Below are positions 10,905 through 23,077 of a stretch of 35,559 nucleotides of DNA, piece after piece. This DNA is from Blakeslea trispora. Taxonomy: Eukaryota > Mucoromycota > Mucoromycetes > Mucorales > Choanephoraceae. Every line of letters starts with the position of its first letter. Position 1 is the stretch's first letter. The position numbers and the translations under genes are program-made. The notes beneath the pieces are model-generated. The model was not told where the DNA came from. It saw only the letters and a list, made by a program, of their open reading frames with translations, and did not search any database. The stretch covers positions 1-35,559 of the forward strand of contig JAIWNE010000198.1 of assembly GCA_025331445.1 (NCBI GenBank). The letters run 5' to 3'.

Positions 10905-12755
10905 ATTTGATTGATCCAGAAGTTTTAGCTCTGAGCAAAGCCACATTTAATTGGTCCTGACCAGAAAAATAGTTTGAGAGTCACATACCAAAGTCATCTG
11001 AAGCCTGTTCCTATACTTTGTTAATCGGCATTCTGTATTTTGTGCAAACAATCGCCTGACAAGTTGTTTTTAAACTTGTTAAACAGCTTGGATAGATTTG
11101 TAGATAATCAAAAGGTAATGTCTGTGCAAAGTCGACTTTCAAGCAAAGTTGCTAAAGAAACTACTGTTGCTTCGGTTATAAAGTGCTACCACTGAGCGTC
11201 TTGCTAAATTAGCACAAGTGCTTCTATTGCCAATCAGTAAATGGAATACACAGCATCATTTAGATCTGTTGAATCAGCAAAGCATTGGGCACCAGAAGCA
11301 AGGTAAAGAAGCATATGTAGGTAGTACCTTTTGACTTATTTGAATGCGATTGTTTAGAAAAGACAGATTGGGTTGTCATTCTTTCCGGGTGCTCAGTGTC
11401 AATTTTTACTACTATACCAGACGTAAAGTTGCAAGGAATTTAGGATACAAAATGGTTCTGGTATCCGGATTGATTCGGCTTTCCTTCTTTTAAGCGATGA
11501 GTGTTGATTTTAACTTTTTTTTTTATAAAGCGCTGCTTTTCAATTTTTATAGTGTACTTGTAGACTTTAATATGCTAAATAGTTTCTCTAAGGATGATAA
11601 TAAGATGATCTCTAACATGTATCTAGAGTCGAAACTTGTCTCGCATTGAGGCATAAATTCATCTTATTTCTCTCTTTAGGAGTAAAAGCTGCTCTAACAT
11701 CACACTTATAGACATATTCGATAATGTACATGATAGCACCTGGAAGGCAAACGACTCATCGTCGATACAAATGCTGAATTCGCCACAAAGATACAGATTG
11801 TATGGAACAATCCGAAGCGTATTCAACAACTCTATCAATTACGTGTTTATTAATTGTTTCTTCAAGAATTTTAACAAACTTCATGTTGGACAATTCAGTG
11901 CAAAAACTTAGACAACTGAAGGCATGTTGTGCATTCTAAAGCTTTCGCTGAATCTCCAGCCAAGTTAGGCTGTGGTTTTACAGTGCTGAAAAGATCAGGT
12001 TTACCAAAGCGTCGAAAAATGCTAACAGCGTCTTGGTGGTTCTCGTGAGAAAGATGAGGGAGGTTTTTAGGACTGAGCCAAATTATTAAGCAAAAAGTAT
12101 AACATCTCATAGTAGACACTTTATTGTAAAGCTTGACAATATCTCATTTTTAATGATCCAGCAGCTGCTTTATCTGGATACAACAGGTTACAATACAAGG
12201 ACTCATAGTGCTGATTGGTTTTGCTTGTTTTGGGAAGGGTTTCATCACCTTTTAACTAAACATTTACATCTCAATTGAAAGTAGCTTCGTTGCTAACTTT
12301 GATCAATCCAATTCTAGAGTGCTCAGTCGGTCTGTTGTACCGCCTTCTATCATGTGAAACTTCTATACAAAAAAACCATCTTGACCTTATACAGCCCCTC
12401 GATACCGTTGAGATTGTTTTACTATTCCTCAGTAAATTAAAGCATGTTCTTGTTCAACTCATCAAAAGGATTCATAGAATGTATTACATCTTGAGTCTGC
12501 TGTAAGGCGTTTCCATTCATGTCGGAAAAGTTGGATGCTCTATTTTAAAGCTCAATGATGGAGTTGTGAAGATTGATTTGAGCAAATATAGGTGCTGCCA
12601 CATCCTCAGGAAGGGCAAATCCAGTCAAATGATTAGAACCGTCTTCAACGTGAAAGTTGTAGTTATCAGATCTCATGTCAACAAGATTTGAATCAAGCTT
12701 CTCGATCAATGAAGCAAAGCTGAGAAAAATGTCATAAGATCTAATACTCTTCCTA
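10905..12755 (-). pseudogene. Decayed Helitron Rep/helicase remnant
   Basis: Read on the - strand, short islands in shifting frames match the order of a Helitron replication-initiator/helicase protein. From high to low coordinates: LRKSIRSYDIFLSFASL (about 12700-12750); LQQTQDVIHSMNPF (about 12470-12510); RRFGKPDLF (about 11990-12020), the conserved GKPDLF segment of the Helitron N-terminal domain; IEYVYKCDVRAAF (about 11680-11730), resembling the family's KYLYKYVYKG segment; NLCLNARQVS (about 11640-11670); and DQLNVALLRAKTSGSIKLL (about 10910-10965), matching helicase motif VI. Many stops and frameshifts separate the islands, and the spacing suggests that most of the helicase was deleted. 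The boundaries of the element are not seen. The Tc1 copy at 12770 abuts its N-terminal side and may be nested in it. The identification is by eye. Confidence 0.65.
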
Positions 12756-12769
12756 AGTTCAGTGGGCTA

Positions 12770-14078
12770 ACAAAAAAAATTAGAATCTTTTAAAATCCCG
12801 AAATAAAAAGAAAAGATATGCATAACATTCCAGACCATTTTCATCTCTCTCATATAATAAAACGACTACTAAAAAGTTTCTCAACGACGAAGAAAAGCGT
12901 ATTATGCTTGAAATAAGAAAGCAGGGAGTTAAGGTTTCTCAAATTGCAGATGCATTGGCGGTAAAAGTGAGTACGGTGTATGCAGCTCTAAAGAGGGCAA
13001 AATTAAGAGGTACCACGGATCGTGCCACAGGATTTGGAAGACCCTCCAAGCTCTCGCCAAGAACGCTACAATTACTCAGAAGAGAAGTAATCTTCGACAA
13101 GAGAGCCACATTGGCTGAACTGACAGTATCTCTTCCTGTCAAGGTACACCCGCCACGGTACGTCGTGCGTTGCACAAAATGGGGTTCCACAACCGTGTGG
13201 CGGTCAGGAAGCCCTTTCTTACTCCTCTGCATCGATTCAACAGACTCAAGTTTGCAGAGGAGTACCAAAACTTCACGCTCGAGGACTGGAAGAAGGTGGT
13301 GTTCACGGATGAAAGCTCGTTTGAAAACGGCAAAAATTCGGCCCCTGTTATGGTCTGGCGCTTGCCATTGGAGAAATACCTGGAGGATCGCTTGACGCCT
13401 ACCTTTAAGAGTGGCAGGACTAGCCTGATTGTTTGGGGTGCCATCAGATATGATCACAAGTCTGAACTTTACTTTTGCAGCAACGAAGAGCGAAAGGGAG
13501 CGGGTTTTGTATCATGCATATACGAAGGCTCGCTCCTAAGATTCTCTGGAACGGAGCAAGATCTTATCCTAATGGAAGATGGCGCTTCAATCCATGAATG
13601 CAGAGCTGCAGAAGATTGGAAGGCTCAGAGGAACATGCGAGTCTTGCCATGGCCTTCACAATCGTCTGATTTAAATCCTATCGAAAATTTATGGATGAAA
13701 ATGAAAAGGCGTGTGCAGGCCCTTCGAGCTGGAGGTAGGCGCTTCCAAAACGCAGAGGAGTATAACGCATGCTTGCAAAGGGTTTGGGATGAATTACAAC
13801 CAGAAGATTGGAACAAACTCATTGCAAGCATGCCTAGAAGACTACAAGATGTTGTAAAGAATAAAGGTGGGCCAACTCATCATTAGTTGGCCCTTTTTAA
13901 TTTAAAAAGTCTATCTTTGTTTCATAATAGTGTTTGAGCATAATCTAAGAGCATTTTTAACAGTTATCCATAGGTTTTGGAAGATTAAATAGAAAACAAG
14001 TAGTCCTTTAAAGATCATTATCAATACATATAGCGATTTCAATTTTGCGGGATTTTAAACGATTCTAATTTTTTTTGT
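12770..14078. mobile_element. Complete Tc1-type transposon with TIRs and TA target duplication
   Basis: The left end starts acaaaaaaaattagaatc (12770) and the right end (to 14078) is its reverse complement over about 30 bp with one or two mismatches. TA flanks both sides (12768-12769 and 14079-14080). The 1309-bp length and the DD34E transposase inside fit the IS630-Tc1-mariner superfamily. The element sits at the N-terminal end of the Helitron remnant. Confidence 0.9.
12904..13886 (+). pseudogene. Tc1-type DD34E transposase, frameshifted
   Basis: The protein would cut and join the element at TA sites. The N-terminal part (from 12904) has a helix-turn-helix reading EIRKQGVKVSQIADALAVK and a following basic stretch. 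Between about 13110 and 13142 the frame changes; the downstream frame reads TVRRALHKMGFHNRVAVRKP, the typical linker, and then the catalytic domain. The acidic residues are the Asp of FTDES (13308-13310), the Asp of MEDGASIH (13578-13580) and the Glu of NPIENLW (13683-13685); the last two are separated by 34 residues. The C-terminus ends at 13886. The N-terminal frame is open upstream of 12904 without an ATG, while an ATG at 12818 lies in another frame, so a second small indel in the T-rich 12835-12845 stretch is possible. Confidence 0.85.
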
Positions 14079-14080
14079 TA

Positions 14081-16950
14081 ACCAACTGTACATAGGTTTA
14101 TCTCACTCAACCATAGTCTCACAAATATTTATCTAATTTTCATGACATCTGTTTTTACGCATTACTTCTTTAAAATTGTCAAATGGCCCTACAAGTGCAT
14201 TTGGTTGTTAGGATCTACATGTAAGCTGAGCATGTAAACATTGGAGTGCTGGATATCACATACCAATTTGCTGATACACTAGCAAAGCATGGCTTAATTT
14301 CTGTACTGTTACTCGTTTATTGAGGCTGTGAAAGAACACGGCTGAGTGCATTGACTCCTCTTCATTCACTCGCGCATGTACACATCGGTGTATACTTGCA
14401 CTACACTATCGGAGCTGGAATTTAGCTACATTAACTTTTATTTGAAAACTAAACCTGCTGCTATGCACAAATTGGTGCTTACTTCTCTTCATAAAGTGAC
14501 CAATCAGTTGTAATCAATATCAAAAGCTCTACTTGACAAGACTATGAGGCTTATAATAGTGACTGTGTCAACTTTAGCATTTGGGAGATGGCGAGATGTC
14601 GAGATGGCGATATGCTTTTTACTCGAAAACGTGTGATGAAAAGCGTACAGACAGATTATGATACATCACGACTTGGTATTTTGTGCATGAACGCTGGAAC
14701 ATATGTTACCATTATGTAGTCTGAAGGATGCAAAGGCAAGCGAATTCCATATAAACATAGCTTGGGTAAGACTAATAGTGTCGAGATGCAAGATGCAAGA
14801 TGCAAGATGCAAGTGTTGAGATGTCAGCATGTCAGCTCAATAAACAATTTGCTAAAATGCACTGACTGTGTCAACAAGTAAAAAAAGACAAACAACAGGA
14901 AAAGGCAGAGGTAGAATAATAAATGAGAGACAAAAGAGTTGAATGATGATCAGGACAAGCCATTGTGTGCTGCTGCTCTTATAAGAAAAGCAGATAGAGA
15001 ACCTGAGAAAACTGACTACATAGTATTGGTTCATTGACAATCCAGCAGGAGACTGACTAAGGAGTTTTTGGACAAGTCTAATAATGAGTAACAAACACTC
15101 TAGCTGTCTAGATATGCACTGTGTGATAAGATCTTTAAGCTTTGAGTCAAAGAATGATAGTGTAAGCATCGGATTCAAAATGAACAAGTACCTTAGCTAT
15201 CGTATGACTCTTGTTGGATCTGTCAATAGAGTGAGATAATGAGTTGGTTGCGAGAACTGTATAGCAAACTAAGTACAGTACTTTTTGTATCAGATTAATG
15301 ACTTCTTACCATCCATCAGTATGAACTGCCCCATTACCCAGTTCACTCAGTATAGATGCATTGTGTGTAGCATTCATTGTTATCATAATAACAGCACCAC
15401 AAGTACTGAATAAGCCAGAAGACTTGTTCAAAAGACACAAGATACAAATAAGTCTAAGCTTTGCTGTCTTGCTTGATCATGAAGGGCTAGAGAAGTATGT
15501 GTTTTGTATCGACTAAACAAGTGAACACCACAAAAGTGTATAATTACTAGCTTGATAAGTTTTTTGTTAGGTAGTAAAAGCAGAGACAATGAAAATCATA
15601 AACAGCAATGGAATAACAACCCAAAAAAGGAAATCGAACAATTTATTCTCCCATTTGATTTCTTTTGTCTACTATTCTTTATTTTCATTGTCTTGATTTT
15701 TATTCTTTCATCAACACACACACACACACACACACATACACAATTACTGTTGTATCAAATGCATAGTGATTCCCACTCCTTGTACATGATGATAAGAATC
15801 ACTTTCTTTTCTTAACTTGGGTTGCAATTAACTCTCTTATTGGTTCTAGATGTCAGGAACTATTTAATAACCAAGTTCTATAATGTTAAACAATGATCAA
15901 ATTTTACTTGACTAAAAAAAAAAGGCTTTGCAATACATGAGATCAAAACTTCATTTGTTGTGTAGGATAAAAAAGCTCGATGACCCAAGTTAATGATATT
16001 ATTTAGTATTTCTATAGATCCATACATACTTGATTTATATGGGAAGGGGGGGGACGTAAAAACATCTGTTTTACAGTGCCTCCAGTCTTGAGCTTTATAA
16101 GCCTTGATTTTTTTTTCAAACTTTCCACCATTTAAACACGGCTTTATCATTAAAAATCCAAAGAGTTTTATAAGATGCATGGTTTCATAAGATAATTCAA
16201 TGATAATTTCAAGTTAAAGTCTAGACTACAATTCACACATCATGTTGTTTCACAGACCAGTGAATAGTATAACTGACAGAGCATTTGACAGACTAACAGA
16301 TACACTAAATGATAGTCCATTTGACAGATCATAGGATAGATAGTTAAATAGGCTTCAGAATAGAGTGGTAGATGAACAGATTGATGAAACAAACGACAAG
16401 CTAACTTGGAAACTGTATGATAGACAGCAAGATAGACAGCAAGATAGAGAGCTTGGTAAATAGTTTGTGAATTTAGATGATAGACAACAAGATAGATTGT
16501 ATAATCGAGTGTTAAAAGAACAGGTAGATGACCTAGTTGATAGATGAAGCAACAAACTAATTGGTAAACTGATAGTAAGACAAAACTTATAGTCGGTTGA
16601 GGGATGAGCTGATTGATAAGGATAATCATAAGGAGGCCTAATTCATAGAGTGATACCAGAAAAGAGAAGCAACATTTTAGAATAGATCTTTTCAAAGAAA
16701 GACAAACCTAAATTCCAATCGGCATGAGAAAACGACCTCTTTCATTGACGTTTCGAAAAGAGGAGGCCTTCATATAACCGCATACTATCGGTACTTAATC
16801 CTCCACTCATCCAAAGATACTCCTAAAAGAAACATTTGTTTGCGTCTCTTCTGTTTCTTAGCAAGAGATGTTCTCAAAACAAGCCTAAATGATGTTTTCT
16901 TTTTTGCACCCCTGCCAGTATTTTTTTTCTAAATTTTTTAGAACTTGTTA
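14081..16950. other. Long stretch without recognised gene; simple repeats
   Basis: No protein family is recognised on either strand. The stretch contains gatgcaa tandem copies (about 14785-14812), a (CA)n tract at about 15714-15735, and a degenerate ~12-bp repeat at 16250-16560, listed separately. The open frame on the - strand at 16240-16695 translates to Leu/Tyr/Cys repeats and is a by-product of that degenerate repeat. Confidence 0.55.
16250..16560. repeat. Degenerate GATAGACAGCAA-type minisatellite
   Basis: Units of about 12 bp resembling gatagacagcaa recur throughout, best preserved at 16412-16452 and again around 16480-16500, with many substitutions elsewhere. The period, a multiple of three, keeps a - strand frame open by chance. 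Confidence 0.6.
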
Positions 16951-16951
16951 C

Positions 16952-17276
16952 TTTTTTTTAAAATCGACAAAATTTGGCGTAAATTGTGTTGGTCTAAACT
17001 GTGTAGGGGTAAATTTGAATTTCAAGAATTAATTTTTTATTTTTATTTTCACTTGATCTTGATCAAAAATCAAAGATAAAATAACCAAATAGTAAGGCAA
17101 AAATAGCGCTATCTTTTCATACAAGTTTCATTCAATTTGGAGTAGTTTACATTATGAACCCAAGATGAATGAAAAAGCAAAAACAAAAATAAAAAGTCAA
17201 TTCTTAAAAATTAGATTTACCCCTACACAGTTTAGGCCAACACAATTTACGCCAAATTTTGTCGATTTTAAAAAAA
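16952..17276. mobile_element. Short element with ~95-bp terminal inverted repeats
   Basis: The left arm (about 16952-17050) and the right arm (about 17180-17276) are inverted copies of one another; the best-preserved block is taaaatcgacaaaatttggc and the neighbouring 'gtaggggtaaatt'. The spacer of roughly 130 bp has no coding capacity. This is probably a MITE of a DNA transposon; the family was not identified and the target duplication is uncertain because the ends run into A/T homopolymers. Confidence 0.7.
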
Positions 17277-17439
17277 TAATAAAAATACCAAAGTTGATTA
17301 GACGGAGACTAAAAACATGGTACATGCTCTCTGAGTTACACTTTGGTTTCATATAAATACGTCAGGAAATAAACCATCCCTTTTCCTTCATATCTTCCGT
17401 ACTAAACATCATAGGTAATCCACTTAATATATTTTAGGG

Positions 17440-20104
17440 GAAGGAATGATAAGACCTGAGAATCATAAGAAGTCACGAGAAAAGACAAGACCAAAAAGAA
17501 GGGGAGCAGGCGCGTATCACACTTTCTGTCTTTGTCTCATCAACTTTGGTATTGTTTGTCGCTTCTAAAACAATTCTTGTTGGCTCGACTCCAACCTCCA
17601 ATGTGATACGGTTTTCTGTTGAATAAATTGAATTGGCTACTTGAGTACTTGTATCTTGTTAAGTAAGAGGTTTTTAATAGTGCTTTTTACAGGTGTTTGA
17701 GTGAATACTTCAGTTTGCATGCTACTTCGCTTCTTCCATGAAGAACCCTTGTTCAACTGCTTTTGTACTTGAGGCTGAATGAAACGAATGTGGTTTTTAG
17801 ACTTCCGTATCTATACCAGCCTTCTTTATTGAAGTTCTTATTCACGCTTAGAGAGTTGATGGACGTATGAAATTGATCTTGTGAGATTCTTCGTTGTAGT
17901 CAAGGAAGTAATTGTGATCAAGAGGTAAAGAAATCTGAAGAGAAGGAGATTTTTCGGTGAATTGGTAGGCAGTTTGTACAGGACAGAGTTCTTCAACTTC
18001 AGTTGGAGTCTAATTGAACAGTCTTGACTTGGACTTTTTTTTCTTCACAGAAATGAAGAGTGAGGGATGTAGGATTTGCTCGAGACAAATCGAGGACATC
18101 CCTAAACTAAAGGCGGTCTATGTCTAATCAAGAACGGACTATGGTTGAGAGGCAAAAAAGGAGAAGAGTTTTTTGTTGCAAGCCATACAAGAAAATGTCT
18201 TAAATAGTAAAATAATGATCCAAAATGTATGACACAATAACATCTGCATCCCATGTCTGTAGTCGGGAGGTAGTAGAAATCTTGACTTCTCGGTGTTTCT
18301 TTGACCGAAAGAAATCGACTTTAGCAATAGGCGTTTTTCGAGGGGTCAAGATTCGAAAAGCTGATGCATTCGAGGAGCGGTATTCATTCAGAGTGAAACA
18401 AGCATATGTGTTGCTGACAGTAAGAAATTTTAGGACGGCTAAAGGACCGTAGGCTGTTGGGTTAACCTAGGAAACTTGTTCGTTACACCAGGTAGTCCAT
18501 TTTTTTCATTTCAAAACATGATTTTTACAGGTTTTGTTTCGCTGACTCTTCTCTAATAAGCTGGTTGATTCCTCAAAAATGCCCTGTTTCTGCGTTTTTT
18601 CAGAATAACTTTTAAGCAATCATTTGTTACTTTTCCATATGAACATTAAAGGAGAGGACAGCTATTCCATCTGGAGCAACATGATAAACCAGTGCTGCGT
18701 TGACCATTAAGAGAATATCAGCACTGCAGATTGGATTATCTCTCGTTTCAACTTCTGTAGAACTCTTGGAACTAGCTTTCACGGTAAAAATAGATAAAGA
18801 CCATAATTGGCGAATAGCATCCGTCGTTTGGACATCTGGATCCCGCCTCAAGCTCCAAACCATTAGCAGCTTTTTAGTTTGCCGTGATGCAAACGCATTC
18901 GTCGTCAGAGAACCCCAAGTTCGTTGGATTAGCTGAATTGTCTTCTGCGGTAAGACTGCATCGTAAAGGAGCTTTTTCTGTACTTGGCTCAATTAGTAGG
19001 CCGCTACATTCTTCAATCCTGAGATGTGGTGATTCGTAGCTTTCAACTTGTAAGCGTTGAAAAGATCTTGTATCATCACGGATAGCTTTTAAAACAAAGA
19101 CAAAAAAATTCATTCTAACTTGGTGGTATATTTTAACGCCATCTTGTTGTCTGGAAATACTTCTGTCTTTTTACCTTAGAATTTTTTGGAATGAAGCTTT
19201 AAAGCGAAATAAATTGCTTGTAGCTCTCAGGCATTTATAGATGTTAGCTTTTCTTTCTTGGTCGAGAAACTGAGTATCTTCATGTCTTTTGACGACACTC
19301 ACCAACCCGTGTCGGATGAATCCGTGTGTATCGTTAGGCTTGAATGTGTCAATGGTAGAGTTCGGATAAGGAGACAATTCTTTTTCAGTGCAAATGTCAG
19401 CCACCGTTGTAGTTATGTATTAGCTGGAAGACTCAACTGGAATCTTCCGTTCCAATATTGATGGTGAAGACCCAAGCTGTGAGAGAGGTCTCTCTGTAGA
19501 TAGAGAATGTGAAAAAGCGCTTCTCCTATTGCTGGAATTACAGAAGTTATTTCTCCCAAAAGTCCTGCAAACCAACGACAGCTGTATTGGTGGTCTGGTC
19601 TCAAGCTCTGTTTGATTTGGTGAATGACCTTTTGTATCTTGGCTTGACGAACTCTGATAAAAAACCTCTTTGTGTTGAATTGAATCCTTGGAAATCTTGA
19701 GTTCTTGAAGGTGTGAAACCATTTTTTACTTTATTTATGGAGAAATGTAATGCTTCTGAGTTAATATTACTTTCTTTGTTAACTCGGGAACTTTTTTTTG
19801 GCTTTTTTTTAGTACACAAATGTCGTCTAAGCAATATACTATACGAACGCCTTCCTTTCTTAAAATTTCTAGTGCGAACCGCATGAGTTTGCTGGAAACC
19901 CTTGGGGTCACGCTGAGTCCAAAGACCAAGGTCTTGTACTAGTGAACAGTTCTTTGATGGTGACGCGTCAAAAACTGACGAGACTGTTGGTGAATTGGAA
20001 TACGACGTAAGCATCTTTTAAATCTGTTTTGCAAATGAAGTCGTCCTTTTCTAATATGCCTCTTAAAGCAGGAACTCCTTTCATTTTGAAATGTGTTGTA
20101 TACA
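17440..20104 (-). pseudogene. DIRS-C: decayed DIRS retrotransposon (RT, RNase H, recombinase, ICR)
   Basis: Order and content match DIRS-A on the same strand, with many stops and frameshifts. From high coordinates: the reverse transcriptase start (about 20104, where similarity to DIRS-A begins abruptly); FGLSVTPRVSSKLMRFALE and the catalytic YCLDD (about 19820-19930); the connection segment CRWFAGLLGEITSVIPAIGE (about 19530-19580); the RNase H-linked segment around 18800-18930 (FASRQTKKLLMVWSLRRDPD); and the tyrosine-recombinase core near 18130-18250 and 17700-17800. At 17512-17630 lies an internal complementary region aligning base by base with that of DIRS-A. The gag part is missing or unrecognisable. 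This is an old copy; its left end was not fixed. Confidence 0.75.
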
Positions 20105-21425
20105 GCCTACATTCTACCCTATCTGAGTTATAATACAGACCTAAACGTGTTCACAGCTATACAGTTATAACTGGCTATAGCTTAATTGACATCTAAACTC
20201 AGCCTAAAATAAAAGATCGGATCGCACATCATTTGTATCAAGTACACTTGGATTGAAGCACAAATAGTGAATTATGGTTTATACACAAGAGGTACTCACC
20301 CTTTGTCCATTACACCAAAAATAAGCTATTATCCATGTCACTCAGTTAAATTAAGGATTGTTACTCAGTCATCGTAAAAAGTATAAACACAAGGCATATA
20401 TTTGAAATAAACGCGGATCAGATTCATATCTATCTTTTTTGGCCGTTCTGGTTCTAATCGACTTTATTCGTCTTTAAACTTTTGTCATATTTTTGTGCCT
20501 GTTATATTCTTGGAGTATAACAAAATTGTTAGACAGCTCCAGCATTGCTGTCACAAGCCTTGTACTACATCTATATACACCTGCTAGTGCTAACATTACT
20601 ACTGACAAAAAAATCAAACTTTGACACTAATGTAAATGTTGAAAACAAGTTTAGTCAGACAATACACAAGAACGCCAATCTTTTTCCATTCAAAAAATAT
20701 AACGGTACACCAATACAATAAAAGAGTAAAGACGACAAAAACAGATGGCGGTCAAAAAAGATGGGTAGAAGCTGGTCTGCATTTATTATATATATAAGTG
20801 CCTTCCTTATAAACTTTTCAAATTGAATGCGTTTCAACTTTTAACGAAACTGAGGGGTATTACTGGTAACTTTTAGGTGTAATGGGTAGAAAGCAGCATT
20901 TCTTGTAGATTGACCAAAGTGCGACATTCATGGAACAATTGATAACAGTAATAAATCAATCAGACCCAAAAGAAAGTTGTCTTTATTTAATATATATTTT
21001 CTAGCTCCATTTATACTAATGATGGACCCCGCATCTTAACTGAGTGTTTAACTTACTTTGACACACAACTTACTCTCTGTTTATTTGTATAAGAACGTAT
21101 TTCACTGTTAACCAACATGTCCATATATGTTAACGATAGGATGAATGATCTGACTTTATGATTTGTTATTGTCCCTAAAAAGGACGTTGCATACAACACA
21201 AAGGCTAATTTTTAATAATATGGTTCAAGTAAACGAATATAGAATAAGTGAGAGCTGAATATTTGTTTTGTCAAAGTGACGTATCGCACAAGACATACAT
21301 CTTATAATAGTTGATAGCCAACTATGTCAGAGACAAGTTCGGTTTTGTGTCACTACATTGTAAGAGACAGTAGAATAAAGAGTAAACAATCTTAGTTTTA
21401 TTTGATATGAAATAGGATAATATAT
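20105..21425. other. Stretch without recognised gene
   Basis: This AT-rich DNA has no family I recognise. It begins where similarity to DIRS-A ends inside the reverse transcriptase, so it may be the flank exposed by truncation of DIRS-C. No repeat array or RNA gene was seen. Confidence 0.4.
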
Positions 21426-21784
21426 ACACTATTTCCGGAAATCATTCGCTCACAAAAAGAAAAAACATTGCTCACTAAAAAATTAAAACATCACTCATAA
21501 GAAAATAAAATTAACACTCAGAATAAAAGTAAAAAATCACTCACTAGCATTTAAAAAATTCGTTCACTTTTTGAATTTATAAAAACAATGAATCACGTTT
21601 TGTTTAAATACTTCAAGGATTGGAAGGCTGCTTGAGCAGAAAGTCTATTTAGTATTTTCGTTCACTTTGCACACTATTAATAAACGAATTTTTTTCTTTA
21701 ACTTTGAGCGATGTTTTTATTTTTATATGAGCAATGTTTTAATTTTTCAGTGAGCAATGGCCTAGTTGGCGAAACGAAGACGGA

Positions 21785-21879
21785 AGATGTGGTTATAGGC
21801 TCTCTGGCCGCGCTTTTATTCTCAGATTATTATATAATAAAAAAATTTCTAATCTATTACTCTTTATATCTTTCTAAGC
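21785..21879. repeat. DIRS-A left inverted terminal repeat
   Basis: It pairs with 25835-25928; the repeat includes 'ataggctctctggccgcgct' and ends near 'tttctaagc'. The visible differences are one extra A in a homopolymer and a single substitution. The bases outside it (21758-21784) are unique to this end and recur, inverted, in the internal region. Confidence 0.92.
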
Positions 21880-21956
21880 TGAAAACGTCTATTTTTCGAT
21901 CATCATTCTGTTAGGGTTGGGTGAACCAATGCCAAGGCATTTTCCAAGGGCGGGTA

Positions 21957-22052
21957 ACCACCACATCTTCCGTCTTCGTTTCGCCAACTAGGCCATTGTG
22001 GGTCGTACCTACCACAATTGCCGTGTGGCTCACTCCGACTTCAGATGTGGTT
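21957..22052. repeat. DIRS-A internal complementary region
   Basis: The left half (about 21957-21991) is the reverse complement of the left element end, and the right half (21992-22052) is the reverse complement of the right end, so the region reads as the inverted junction of joined ends ('aactaggc' then 'cattgtgggt'). In the DIRS replication model this template lets the cDNA ends be aligned and circularised. It lies immediately after the recombinase stop codon. Confidence 0.9.
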
Positions 22053-22066
22053 CTGTTTTCCGTAGA

Positions 22067-23077
22067 TCAAAAAATTCTTTCTGTCATTGTCTTTCCAGCA
22101 TCATGTTGGTTTGGTGGTCTAAAGTAATACTCCTCCAACGTATTCCCATTTTGACTCCAGTTAGCATGCGACTTCACTTCTTGAAAGGATGCACCCTTGA
22201 GAATTGCCTCGGTGCTTGCTGCTGCCCTTAGAGAGTGCGCCTTGTATCGCCTTGTGTCGACACCTGCTTCCTTGAGACCTCTTTGTACCCAATTAGCTAC
22301 AGTCTTTCCGCATACCGATCCCTTATGCTTATCATCAGATGCTAAGTTTGTGAGGAACAATGTATGAGCTTCATCTAGATGGCATCGAATGTCCTTTGTT
22401 CTCTCTCGAAAGTCCCAAAGTGTTCTCACTGGACAAACTTTTGCTTCCTGAATGCAACCCAGCTTTGATTGTTTTAAATCAATTTCCTTTGGACTTCGAG
22501 CTAACAAGGTAACCCCTTTAAGAATTTTGTCTTCATCAAACTGAAATTCTACATCTCTGTACTGCAACGTCCCAATGTCTGAACGTGGTCGCCACATTGT
22601 AGCAATAGTGATTAAAAGCAATGTCTTGTGCTGCAATTGTTGTATGTCTAAGTGAATGTTTTCTTTCCAATTTCTAATCATTGTTATTATTGGTGCGATG
22701 GAATACACTTCCTTATTGCTATTCCTCAATCTCGGGCTGACCCTTCTCTTAGCTTGGAAAAATTGTACGATCTTTTCATTCGATGCTAGAGGAGGTTTGG
22801 TAGGATGTATTACCCTGTATACTGATGCAATTGCTGACCTCATGGTATTCAAATGTTGGTAAGAAAAAGTGTTGTGATCAACTAGATACTCTAGTACTGT
22901 CCTGGGGTTGTATTCAAGAGGATCGATCAATCGTTCCTTATCCTTGCACCAACTCACCCATTTCTTCCATAATCCATCATAATGCTTATGGGTACTTCTC
23001 TTGTTTGCCTTATCTAGGTAATCTCTGGCTGCTTCAGAAATATTCTCTTCTGCTTGGTGTAGCCGGATAATTTCCAT
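22067..23077 (-). CDS. DIRS-A tyrosine recombinase (integrase)
   Basis: This enzyme inserts the circular DNA by recombination, replacing the DDE integrase of LTR elements. The ATG at 23077 gives 336 residues and overlaps the RNase H frame by 64 nt in the -1 frame. The N-terminal half (AARDYLDKANKRSTHKHYDG, then WVSWCKD) is the core-binding, SAM-like domain. The catalytic domain shows the first Arg in TMWRPRSDIG (about 22585-22600), the His-x-x-Arg of AHSLRAAAST (about 22220-22240), the His of SHANWS and the nucleophile Tyr in LEEYYF (about 22120-22135). All residues of the RHRH/Y set look present. The frame is open further upstream, but the extra residues overlap RNase H and look non-native. 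Confidence 0.88.
   Translation of the reverse strand: MEIIRLHQAEENISEAARDYLDKANKRSTHKHYDGLWKKWVSWCKDKERLIDPLEYNPRTVLEYLVDHNTFSYQHLNTMRSAIASVYRVIHPTKPPLASNEKIVQFFQAKRRVSPRLRNSNKEVYSIAPIITMIRNWKENIHLDIQQLQHKTLLLITIATMWRPRSDIGTLQYRDVEFQFDEDKILKGVTLLARSPKEIDLKQSKLGCIQEAKVCPVRTLWDFRERTKDIRCHLDEAHTLFLTNLASDDKHKGSVCGKTVANWVQRGLKEAGVDTRRYKAHSLRAAASTEAILKGASFQEVKSHANWSQNGNTLEEYYFRPPNQHDAGKTMTERIF

Noticed and set aside
13140..13170. An intron explaining the frame change in the Tc1 transposase at 12904-13886
   Set aside because: No GT-AG pair of plausible length restores the frame without losing conserved residues; a small indel is simpler.
16240..16695. A 151-codon - strand frame with repeated Leu-Tyr-Cys-Gln motifs
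   Set aside because: It is explained by the degenerate 12-bp repeat, whose period keeps the frame open; there is no start context or domain.
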